From Epilithonimonas sp. JDS (GTDB taxonomy: Bacteria > Bacteroidota > Bacteroidia > Flavobacteriales > Weeksellaceae), in assembly GCF_021261315.1 (NCBI RefSeq), contig NZ_JAJSAX010000003.1, positions 186,001-250,000 of the forward strand: a stretch of 64,000 nucleotides of DNA, in the 5' to 3' direction. The translations under genes were made by a program, and so were the position numbers. Every line of letters starts with the position of its first letter. The first letter of the stretch is position 1. The notes beneath the pieces are model-generated. The model worked only from the letters and a program-made list of their open reading frames with translations. It was not told the origin of the DNA and made no database searches. This document shows positions 28,644-35,834 of this stretch, piece by piece.

Positions 28644-28755
28644 CGCAGCCCGGCCTGAGTGGAAATCCTTTTTTGCGTATTGATCATATCTTTTGAAACT
28701 GAAAATGTCTGCAAAAAAGATTGGGAGTGGAAGGCGGATAAAGCTGCCCAAATAA
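28644..28755 (+). repeat. Interspersed intergenic repeat, copy A
   Basis: The left end reads GCAGCCCGGCCTGAGTGGAA. The inner arms are CCTTTTTTGCG and GCAAAAAAGATT, facing each other across a variable ~34-base centre. The right end is GGAAGGCGGATAAAGCTGCC. Ends and arms are shared with copies B (33796) and C (55851); the centre is not. Confidence 0.85.
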
Positions 28756-28786
28756 ATAAAAGTTTTTTAAAACTTCAGACTGGCAA

Positions 28787-29866
28787 TTATTTGTTGATCA
28801 TAATGCCGTTCTGAACCTCGATGCTTTCTTCGTGGATCGCTTTGAAAACTTTCTCGATGAATTCTTGGGACATTCCTGTTTCGCTGGCTTTTTGATTGGC
28901 GTATTCTGTTATCACTTTCCAACGTTCTGGCTGGAAAATCGCGATGTTGTTTTCTTTTTTCAAAGTTCCAATCTTTTCGGAGATCTTCATTCTTTGGGAA
29001 AGCAACTCGATCAACTGGAAATCCATATCGCTGATGAGTGTTCTGTGTTTTCCCATCTCGTCCTCGTAACCTGAGATATCGGAGTTACGGATCTGAAGAT
29101 TGCCGATCATCTCTGCCAACACTTCCGGCGTGATCTGCTGAGAAGCATCACTCCACGCGTTGTCTGGATCTTCGTGACTTTCTATGATCGCACCTTGGTA
29201 ACCTACGTTGAAAGCTTCCTGCGCTACGCCAGCCAAACCTGTTCTGTTCCCACAAATGTGAGATGGATCGATGAATAATGGGATATTCGGGAACTGATTT
29301 TTGAAGTCCAAAGCAATCTGCCAGTTCGGGATGTTTCTATATTTTGTTTTTTGGTAAGTGGAAAAACCTCTGTGGATCGCACCAACATTCTCAATCCCTT
29401 GACCTAATAATCTTTCCAAAGCACCGATCCAAAGTGCCAAATCCGGATTAACGGGATTTTTTACCAAAATTGGTTTGTCTGTCCCTCTTAAAGCCTGAGC
29501 GATCTCTTGAACTGTAAATGGATTTACTGTAGAACGGGCGCCGATCCAAAGGATGTCCACATCTGCTTCCAACGCTGCGAAAACGTGATGCGCGTTTGCC
29601 ACCTCAGTTGCTGTTTTGAAACCGTATTCTTCTTTTACTTTTTTCAGCCAGTTGAGACCGATCACGCCTACACCTTCGAAACCGTTTGGTTTTGTTCTTG
29701 GTTTCCAGATTCCAGCACGGAAAGCGGAGATCTGTGCACCACTTTCTTTCAGTCTTTTTGCCGTTCCAAGCATTTGAGATTCGCTTTCTGCGCTACAAGG
29801 TCCTGCGATGATCATTGGGTTTGCGAAGTCGTTTACCCAATCATTTGTCAATTCGTTTAAGTTCAT
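28787..29866 (-). CDS. Bifunctional DAHP synthase / chorismate mutase
   Basis: Of 359 residues, about 1-260 form a type I-beta DAHP synthase: IIAGPCSAES, KPRTKPNGFEG, TEVANAHHV, WIGARSTVNPF, LVKNPVNPDL, and DPSHICGNRTG near the metal site. About 265-359 form a helical AroQ-class chorismate mutase (LISDMDFQLIELLSQRMKISEKIGTLKKENNIAIFQPERWKVI). The fusion joins the first step of the shikimate pathway to the first step of Phe/Tyr synthesis. In characterised fusions of this kind the mutase part also acts as the allosteric prephenate/chorismate-sensing domain. It is monocistronic with a long AT-rich upstream region. Confidence 0.95.
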   Translation of the reverse strand: MNLNELTNDWVNDFANPMIIAGPCSAESESQMLGTAKRLKESGAQISAFRAGIWKPRTKPNGFEGVGVIGLNWLKKVKEEYGFKTATEVANAHHVFAALEADVDILWIGARSTVNPFTVQEIAQALRGTDKPILVKNPVNPDLALWIGALERLLGQGIENVGAIHRGFSTYQKTKYRNIPNWQIALDFKNQFPNIPLFIDPSHICGNRTGLAGVAQEAFNVGYQGAIIESHEDPDNAWSDASQQITPEVLAEMIGNLQIRNSDISGYEDEMGKHRTLISDMDFQLIELLSQRMKISEKIGTLKKENNIAIFQPERWKVITEYANQKASETGMSQEFIEKVFKAIHEESIEVQNGIMINK

Positions 29867-30310
29867 ATTTCTAATTTTATATATTTTAAATTAATGCAAT
29901 AGTATATCTGTTATAAATTTTTATTTATAATTCTTTTCCAAAAAATGACGTTTAAAAATTTTAAATGAGATACGGACAGCTGAATGTTTCCGTAGATTTT
30001 TGAGAAAGAAATTTTTTAGCTAAACCAATAAAATCGGTAATAGGTTCTAAAATTTCTATAATAAGTTCCAAAAAAGCTAAATGATCCACCAAAATACTCG
30101 GCAGATGCAAAAGTTGAAAGATATGGAAATTGGATTGATTCCATTTATAAATGCCTTACTGGAAGGCTTTTTAGCTTGATTGGGTTAATTGATTTCCACT
30201 GTTGTCAGCGAAATCTTGAACAAATATATAAATTAATGGGAAATGAGAACTATGATTGAGCAATTAATTTTTCATTAACTGATAAATGTTGTAGTAAAAT
30301 AAAATTGAGT
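29867..30310. other. Gene-free 444-bp stretch
   Basis: This AT-rich region has no frame I can support on either strand. The only clear signal is the terminator-like hairpin at 30153-30172. It separates the serine hydrolase gene from the DAHP synthase gene; both are on the minus strand. Confidence 0.6.
30153..30172 (+). terminator. Orphan terminator-like hairpin on the plus strand
   Basis: GCCTT-ACTGG-AAGGC followed by TTTTT has the form of an intrinsic terminator, but no plus-strand gene ends near it. It could mark the 3' end of a small RNA. Confidence 0.4.
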
Positions 30311-31789
30311 CTATTTTGATTTTGTTTCATTTTCGATTTTCACTAGCATTTCTTTGGCGTTTGAATTATCAGGATTCAGCTCCAAAGATTTCTGATAATT
30401 CTGTTTAGAAAATGCGTATTCTTTATTATTAAAATACGCTTCGGCTAAACTGTCATATGGATTTCCAGAGTTTGGAAATTCCGAAACATAAAGTTGAAAT
30501 AGTTTGATAGAAGATGCTAATGCTCCACTTCTCATCAGTTTGTAACCCAAAATATTCAGTTCGGATTCTTCAGAAAAGTTATAAGAATCGGGTTTAGTTT
30601 TTTTCAGCTCTTTGTAATAAGCAATTCCGGAATCGATGTTTTCAAAACATTTCTTCTCGATTTCTCTTCCGATTAATTTTTGACCAAACGGTTTCAAATC
30701 GTCAATTAGATTTTGGACAGCATTGTATAAATTCCCATAAGTATTTTCACCACCTTGATTTGTGATCACAGAAATACCGACGTTATAATCCGGGAAAACC
30801 CAAAACAAATTCTGCGTTCCAAAAGCGCCACCGTGTTTTCTGGCATTTCGTCCGTTGTGATTGACGGTCACTTCATCCCAAAAATAAGCGTTCCAATAAT
30901 TTTTATTATTAAGCAAATCCCGTTGCGATTCCTGAACCAGCGGATTATTTTTATCCAACTCAAATTTCAGAAATGTGGTCAAATCCGTTAAATCAGACTT
31001 CAAATAACCTTGCGCGCCCCAAAGTGAATATGGCAAAAATGGCATCAAAACGCCTTTTCCGTCATAGCCATTTGCGATGGTTTCATTTTGATTGATGTGA
31101 AGTTTTGTGTTACTTAATTTTAAAGGAGAAAATATATTTTCCTTTAGCAAAGTCTCATAACTTTTTCCATAAACATTTTCAAGAATATGTGCTGTCAGTT
31201 GTAGAGTTCCATTGTTATAATTGTAGACAGTTCCTGGTAAAGTCTCTATTTTGATTAATTTCAAATCTTTGAAAAACTGCTCTTTGGTGTAAGCTTTTTC
31301 CAATTTTTCAACTTTGAAAGCTGTGCTGTCATTCCTTACTTTCATCACTTCACTTCTGTCAGGCAAATCTTTATTAAAACCAGATTTCAATGAAACCAAA
31401 TCTTTAATTGTTACAGGTGTTCCATTAAATTGAAGATTTGGATAAGAACCTGAGATATATTTTCTGATGTCATCATCCAAATTGATTTTCCCATCCAGAA
31501 CAGCTTTCGCTACCAATGTTCCGGTAAATAATTTGGTAACGGAAGCGATTTCAAATAATGTTGAATTGTTGGCTTTATTACCTTTCCCTTTGTCGATTTC
31601 GCCGTAATGTTTGGTATAAGTCTTTCCGTCTTTCACAATTCCGACGGAGAAAGAATTCGCTTTTGATGCTTTCAGAAATATTTCAGCCTGCGCATCCATT
31701 GCTGCGTGAATTTGCTTCTCAGTTAGAGTTTTTTGGGCAAATGCGGAAAATCCTATGAATAGCAAGATGATAAGAAGCAATTTTTTCAT
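30311..31789 (-). CDS. Exported beta-lactamase-fold serine hydrolase with C-terminal TPR
   Basis: The 492-aa protein has a signal peptide (MKKLLLIILLFIGFSAFAQ). A class C beta-lactamase/DD-peptidase domain follows: S83-V-T-K86 as the nucleophile motif, Y191-N-N as the second motif and KHGGAFG (about residue 320) as the K-T-G-like third motif. Residues about 400-490 form TPR pairs (LASSIKLFQLYVSEFPNSGNPYDSLAEAYFNNKEYAFSKQNYQKSLELNPDNSNAKEML). Family members include esterases, peptidases and some penicillin-binding proteins; the domain order is more like the 'serine hydrolase-TPR' proteins common in Bacteroidota than a dedicated resistance enzyme. Substrate unknown; periplasmic. Confidence 0.85.
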   Translation of the reverse strand: MKKLLLIILLFIGFSAFAQKTLTEKQIHAAMDAQAEIFLKASKANSFSVGIVKDGKTYTKHYGEIDKGKGNKANNSTLFEIASVTKLFTGTLVAKAVLDGKINLDDDIRKYISGSYPNLQFNGTPVTIKDLVSLKSGFNKDLPDRSEVMKVRNDSTAFKVEKLEKAYTKEQFFKDLKLIKIETLPGTVYNYNNGTLQLTAHILENVYGKSYETLLKENIFSPLKLSNTKLHINQNETIANGYDGKGVLMPFLPYSLWGAQGYLKSDLTDLTTFLKFELDKNNPLVQESQRDLLNNKNYWNAYFWDEVTVNHNGRNARKHGGAFGTQNLFWVFPDYNVGISVITNQGGENTYGNLYNAVQNLIDDLKPFGQKLIGREIEKKCFENIDSGIAYYKELKKTKPDSYNFSEESELNILGYKLMRSGALASSIKLFQLYVSEFPNSGNPYDSLAEAYFNNKEYAFSKQNYQKSLELNPDNSNAKEMLVKIENETKSK

Positions 31790-31883
31790 TTTTTGAATTT
31801 TATGGATATTTTCAGTTCTGCTATTATGACAACTTAGGAATACGCTTTATTACATCATAATATGAACATTTTCAAAATAAAAA

Positions 31884-32510
31884 CTACGTCAAATCGAAAC
31901 GCATCAAATCATCCAGATCTTTCAGCAGCGGATTGATCTCTACAAATTTTTCGAAGATCTTACGTTTGGTCAAAACTTCTTTTTTGATGGTCAAATCTGT
32001 CTGATACTCGATTTCAATTTTGAAATTGCTGACTTTATGCTTGAAATGGTTAAAGAACTCAATACTCAATCTGTCGAATTCCGACTTTGCAAATTCGGAA
32101 GAATATTTGACTGTGATCTGATGTTCATCCGTTTTTTCTAACTTGAAACTGCTGATGGCATTGTAAACAAAAGTATTGGTTCTAGCAAGATTTTTAAGGA
32201 AAATATCCCATTCTCTATCCACATCGGTCTGTGAGAAATGGTTGGAAGGCATATTTTCATCCTTGATCTCAGCAAACTCATCTTTCTTGATTTCCTCCTT
32301 TTGCTCCAAAGCCGCTTTGATGCTAAATTTGGAATTGGAAGAACTTCTGGCAATCGGTTCAGACGCTTTCTGAATCACCTTTTTAGGTTCTTCAAAAACT
32401 GATTTTACAGGTTCTGGCTTGCTTTCTGTCTGAGGTTTTGGCTCGGCAGAGACTGGTTTGGTTTCGGAAATTAAATTAGCTTCAAGAAGTGGCGCTAATA
32501 TTAAGAACTT
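31884..32510 (-). CDS. dnaX: tau-specific C-terminal part of dnaX, reached by -1 slippage
   Basis: In the -1 frame relative to the 360-codon dnaX gene, an open frame continues straight from the A10 tract (codon AAG at 32508-32510) for 208 residues to the stop at 31884-31886. It gives a Pro/Glu/Lys linker (about 60 residues: PVSAEPKPQTESKPEPVK...) and then a compact domain (DREWDIFLKNLARTNTFVYNAISSFKLEKTDEHQITVKYSSEFAKSEFD...). This has the layout of the tau C-terminus that binds the polymerase and helicase. The first in-frame ATG is at 32376-32378, inside the linker, so independent translation looks unlikely. With the frameshift the full tau would be about 566 aa. Confidence 0.75.
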   Translation of the reverse strand, partial: KFLILAPLLEANLISETKPVSAEPKPQTESKPEPVKSVFEEPKKVIQKASEPIARSSSNSKFSIKAALEQKEEIKKDEFAEIKDENMPSNHFSQTDVDREWDIFLKNLARTNTFVYNAISSFKLEKTDEHQITVKYSSEFAKSEFDRLSIEFFNHFKHKVSNFKIEIEYQTDLTIKKEVLTKRKIFEKFVEINPLLKDLDDLMRFDLT

Positions 32511-32518
32511 TTTTTTTT
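32475..32518 (-). promoter_or_regulatory. A10 slippery tract with downstream stem in dnaX
   Basis: On the minus strand ten consecutive A (32518-32509) follow the codon GCT. Nine bases later ATTAG pairs with CTAAT (32499-32475) around an inner CTT/AAG stem with a bulge. A homopolymer of this length can cause ribosomal -1 shift or transcriptional slippage, as known for dnaX in E. coli and Thermus. Confidence 0.7.
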
Positions 32519-33583
32519 AGCTTCCAAACCTGCCGTGAGACTTGACAATTGCATCAATGCAATCTCAACTGTCAAACGTGGATTTTTGGAATTTTTATAA
32601 TTGATGTCGGCGAAGTTACAAATCTCGATGCCGTCTATCAATTCCTGAGCTTTCCATTTTTGGGATTGCTCGGCAAATTTGGATTTGGTTTTTTCTCCAA
32701 CTTCGATCAGGTTCAAAGTTTTTGGATTTTGAGCCATCATCAGATCGCGGAAATGATTTCCCAATCCGGCAATGAAAATATGTGGGTCGAAACCTTTTTT
32801 CACAATTTCGTCGAACGCAGTCAAAACACCTGGAATATCATTTTCCTTCGCCAAATCAGCAATTTTCAGATATTGGTCGTAATCTAAAATGTTTAAAACT
32901 TCTGCTGCTTTTTCGAGTGTAATGTTTTTCTGAGAAAAAGTACTTAATCTATCAAAAATAGATAAAGCATCTCTCAAAGCACCATCAGCTTTCTGAGCAA
33001 TCAGGTAAAGCGCATCATCTTCGTAAGTGATATTTTCCTTCTCAGCAATCTTTCTTAAATGCTCCTGAATGTCCTCTATCGTGATTCTTTTGAAATCATA
33101 GATCTGACATCTGGAAAGAATAGTTGGAATGATTTTGTGTTTCTCAGTTGTTGCTAAGATGAAAATAGCGTGCGCTGGCGGTTCTTCCAAAGTTTTCAGG
33201 AACGCATTGAAAGCAGCCTGAGACAACATATGAACCTCATCAATAATATATACTTTATACTTTCCGACTTGAGGCGCAAATCTCACTTGGTCAATCAATT
33301 CACGAATATCATCAACCGAGTTGTTGGAAGCAGCATCTAATTCGTAAATATTGAATGCGAATCCGTCATCATCTGCAGCACCAGACTTTTCATTGATTTT
33401 TCTTGCTAGAATTCTGGCACAAGTCGTTTTACCAACACCTCTTGGTCCGCAGAAAAGCAGAGCCTGAGCCAATTGACTTTCGTCGATGGCGTGTTCCAAA
33501 GTATCGGTAACATGCGATTGCCCGACAACAGTGTCAAACTCTTGCGGACGGTACTTGCGTGCGGATACGATGAAATTTTCCAT
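32501..33583 (-). CDS. dnaX: DNA polymerase III gamma subunit (zero-frame product of dnaX)
   Basis: The 360-aa zero-frame product covers domains I-III of the clamp loader. It has Walker A CGPRGVGKTTCARILARKI, then ELDAASNNSVDDIR, Walker B YIIDEVHMLSQAAFNAFLKTLEEPP (DExx), sensor 1 ATTEKHKIIPTILSRCQ and sensor 2 DGALRDALSIFD. The zinc-module cysteines of E. coli DnaX are replaced by an acidic loop (NEKSGAADDDGFAFN), as is usual in this phylum. The frame stops two codons after the A10 tract (AKKKSS*), giving a natural gamma-length protein. An exact -7 box (TACTTTTG, 33588-33595 on the minus strand) lies only four bases before the ATG, so a leaderless transcript is possible. Confidence 0.93.
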   Translation of the reverse strand: MENFIVSARKYRPQEFDTVVGQSHVTDTLEHAIDESQLAQALLFCGPRGVGKTTCARILARKINEKSGAADDDGFAFNIYELDAASNNSVDDIRELIDQVRFAPQVGKYKVYIIDEVHMLSQAAFNAFLKTLEEPPAHAIFILATTEKHKIIPTILSRCQIYDFKRITIEDIQEHLRKIAEKENITYEDDALYLIAQKADGALRDALSIFDRLSTFSQKNITLEKAAEVLNILDYDQYLKIADLAKENDIPGVLTAFDEIVKKGFDPHIFIAGLGNHFRDLMMAQNPKTLNLIEVGEKTKSKFAEQSQKWKAQELIDGIEICNFADINYKNSKNPRLTVEIALMQLSSLTAGLEAKKKSS

Positions 33584-33654
33584 TGCTCAAAAGTAAGGAT
33601 TAATTGTGAATTTTGGAAATGGTTTTGAAATAATTGTTTGTTGGTTTTGGATAA

Positions 33655-33795
33655 GATTTAAACGCAAAGAGCGCAAAGATTTCTTTGAAAGTATTGAAAA
33701 TATTTTTAAGGTTCGCAAAGACGTAAAACTCATCAAAGATAAATTTCAACGGTTGGTAAATCTGAAACTAGAAAACACAATTTCAACTTTGCGAA
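33655..33795 (+). repeat. Degenerate AAACGCAAAG-type repeat
   Basis: TTTAAACGCAAAGAGCGCAAAGA (33658-33680) and a facing or related GTTCGCAAAGACGTAAAA (33713-33730) resemble the CACAAAAGTCACAAAG end of the element at 14754. The stretch has no credible gene and runs into copy B of the interspersed repeat. Confidence 0.4.
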
Positions 33796-33909
33796 GCGCA
33801 CCCCGACTTGAGCGGAAATCCTTTTTTGCTGAGACTAATGTTCTAATTAAACGGAAATCGTCGGCAAAAAAGATTTGGAGCGGAAGGCGGAAATAGCTGC
33901 CCAGATACT
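33796..33909 (+). repeat. Interspersed intergenic repeat, copy B
   Basis: The left end is GCGCACCCCGACTTGAGCGG. The inner arms CCTTTTTTGC and GCAAAAAAGATT face each other across a ~40-base centre. The right end is GGCGGAAATAGCTGCCCAGA. This is the best-preserved copy for both ends. A further CCCTCTCC...GAGGGACTTT hairpin follows at 33921-33955. Confidence 0.85.
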
Positions 33910-33983
33910 TATTAGAATCCTCTCCCTAAATCCCTCTCCAAAGACGAGGGACTTTAAAGTAAAAATTATAAATTTTCTAAAAT

Positions 33984-34445
33984 TTATTCATCTTCATCCA
34001 AAAAATCAAGCTCGTCCTCACTTTGAATATGGTCTGGTGAAATTCCAGGTGGATTAAATAGTCCCCAATTATCTACAATGTAATGTTTTGGATTGAAACC
34101 TGCCACCCAATCGATAAACAAAAGACGGAACTCTTCTATTAATTTTCTTACGAGATGATAATATTTTGCATCGGAGAAACCGAAGTGTTCCAAATTGTTA
34201 CCACCGACCATTATATCGCGCGCCGCTTTCCTAATAATTGTGGCATTCTCCATTTTTATATCATACAACTTTACCGCTTCTGCTCCACAAATCTTTGCCT
34301 GAATGATCATACTATCGCCCAACAAATGTTGCTTGACAGTTTGTAAATAATCATTGTCTTCTGGAAACAAATCGGTAATGACCTTCAAAGTTTCGTAGAT
34401 TTCCTGTGATTTTTTGTAAAGTGGTAGCTCAAAGCAATCCATCAT
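33984..34445 (-). CDS. Conserved hypothetical all-helical protein
   Basis: The 153-aa product (ATG at 34445, or the second ATG three bases on) has no signal peptide. It is predicted mostly alpha-helical, with four long amphipathic segments (residues 8-24, 29-60, 65-85, 95-115) as in four-helix-bundle proteins. A Pro/Gly-containing segment (NPKHYIVDNWGLFNPPGI) and a strongly acidic C-terminus (SEDELDFLDEDE) follow. I recognise no named family. It lies downstream of odhB but a strong terminator separates them, and interspersed repeat DNA follows it. Confidence 0.65.
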   Translation of the reverse strand: MMDCFELPLYKKSQEIYETLKVITDLFPEDNDYLQTVKQHLLGDSMIIQAKICGAEAVKLYDIKMENATIIRKAARDIMVGGNNLEHFGFSDAKYYHLVRKLIEEFRLLFIDWVAGFNPKHYIVDNWGLFNPPGISPDHIQSEDELDFLDEDE

Positions 34446-34473
34446 ATTTCAATTTTATGATCAAATATAACAA

Positions 34474-34502
34474 AAAAAGAGAGCAAAAATTTGCTCTCTT
34501 TT
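34474..34502 (-). terminator. Terminator after odhB
   Basis: AAAAGAGAGCAAA pairs with TTTGCTCTCTTTT in a nearly uninterrupted stem; A/T tails on both sides. It lies about 20 bases past the odhB stop. Confidence 0.9.
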
Positions 34503-34524
34503 AATTTTATATCATTGAAATTTT

Positions 34525-35766
34525 TTACAATTCCAAAGCTTTTCTTTCGTCGCCATCCATTAGGAATTCTACCGGATTGTCGATTGCTTCTTTTACAGCT
34601 ACCAAGAAACCTACGGATTCTTTACCGTCGATGATCCTGTGGTCATAAGACATTGCAACGTACATCATTGGTCTGATCACAACTTGTCCGTCCACTGCAA
34701 CTGGTCTTTGGATAATGTTGTGCATTCCCAAGATCGCAGATTGTGGCGGGTTGATGATCGGCGTAGATAGCATCGATCCGAATGTTCCACCATTGGTAAT
34801 AGTGAAAGTTCCACCAGTCATCTCGTCAACTGTTATCTTTCCGTCTCTTACTTTAAGAGCAAGGTCTTTGATGTTAGCTTCAACACCTCTTAGAGACATA
34901 TTTTCTGCATTTCTAAGCACTGGCACCATCAAACCTTTTGGTCCTGAAACCGCGATGGAAATATCTGCGAAATCATAGTTAGTTTTGAAATCGCCGTCGA
35001 TTGATGCGTTCACATCCGGATACAGTTTCAATGCTCTGGTCACCGCTTTCGTGAAAAAAGACATAAATCCAAGACCAATCCCGTGTTTTGCAGCGAATTC
35101 TTCTTTATACTGTTTTCTGATTCTGAAGATCTCAGACATATCAACCTCGTTGAAAGTCGTCAACATTGCTGTTTCATTTTTCACTGAAACCAATCTTGCA
35201 GCGATCTTTCTTCTAAGAACTGAAAGTTTTGTAGTTGATGTTCCTCTGTTTCCACCACTTGCACTTCCCATTGCAGGAACTGAAGCAGTCACAGCGTCAT
35301 CTTTTGTAATTCTGCCATCTCTGCCAGAACCACTTACCTGACTTGGAGCAATTCCTTTTTCGTCAAGGATCTTCTTAGCAGCAGGAGAAGGCGTTTGAGC
35401 AGCGTAGGTTTCAGTTTTTGGAGCCTCAGCTTTTGGAGCTGGTGCTGGTTCTTCTTTTTTCTCTTCCGCTTTAGGCTCTTCTTTTGGTTTTTCTGCAGCT
35501 GGCGCAGCGCCACCGTCTGGTTTTGCAGCATCCATATCAATAAGGCAAACCACCTGGCCAACCTGAACCACTTCACCTTCTTCAGCCTTCAAAGTGATGA
35601 TTCCACTTTGTTCAGCAGGAAGTTCCAAAGTTGCCTTATCAGAATCTACTTCTGCAATTGGCTGATCTTTTTCTACGTAATCACCGTCTTGTACTAACCA
35701 AGTCGCAATTTCTACTTCTGTGATAGATTCGCCCGGTGAAGGAACTTTCATTTCTAATATTGACAT
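34525..35766 (-). CDS. odhB: 2-oxoglutarate dehydrogenase E2 (dihydrolipoyl succinyltransferase)
   Basis: The 413-aa protein has an N-terminal lipoyl domain with the modified lysine K44 in [13 protein letters not shown] long Ala/Pro/Lys/Glu linker follows (residues about 85-125), then an E1/E3-binding domain ([31 protein letters not shown]). The C-terminal catalytic domain has [11 protein letters not shown] and the active-site SYDHRIIDG near residue 383. It transfers the succinyl group to CoA in the TCA cycle. Its partner E1 gene is just upstream (68 bases), so the two form an operon; E3 is elsewhere. Confidence 0.95.
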   Translation of the reverse strand: MSILEMKVPSPGESITEVEIATWLVQDGDYVEKDQPIAEVDSDKATLELPAEQSGIITLKAEEGEVVQVGQVVCLIDMDAAKPDGGAAPAAEKPKEEPKAEEKKEEPAPAPKAEAPKTETYAAQTPSPAAKKILDEKGIAPSQVSGSGRDGRITKDDAVTASVPAMGSASGGNRGTSTTKLSVLRRKIAARLVSVKNETAMLTTFNEVDMSEIFRIRKQYKEEFAAKHGIGLGFMSFFTKAVTRALKLYPDVNASIDGDFKTNYDFADISIAVSGPKGLMVPVLRNAENMSLRGVEANIKDLALKVRDGKITVDEMTGGTFTITNGGTFGSMLSTPIINPPQSAILGMHNIIQRPVAVDGQVVIRPMMYVAMSYDHRIIDGKESVGFLVAVKEAIDNPVEFLMDGDERKALEL

Positions 35767-35834
35767 ACTCTTTTTTGTTTTTAATTTCAGAACAATCTGT
35801 GAGGACTGTTATTCTTTATAGTTTATTAATTTTA

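Noticed and set aside
31884-32510. dnaX as a pseudogene
   Set aside because: Both frames are long, conserved in style and meet exactly at an A10 tract with a downstream stem, which fits programmed slippage; a sequencing error remains possible.
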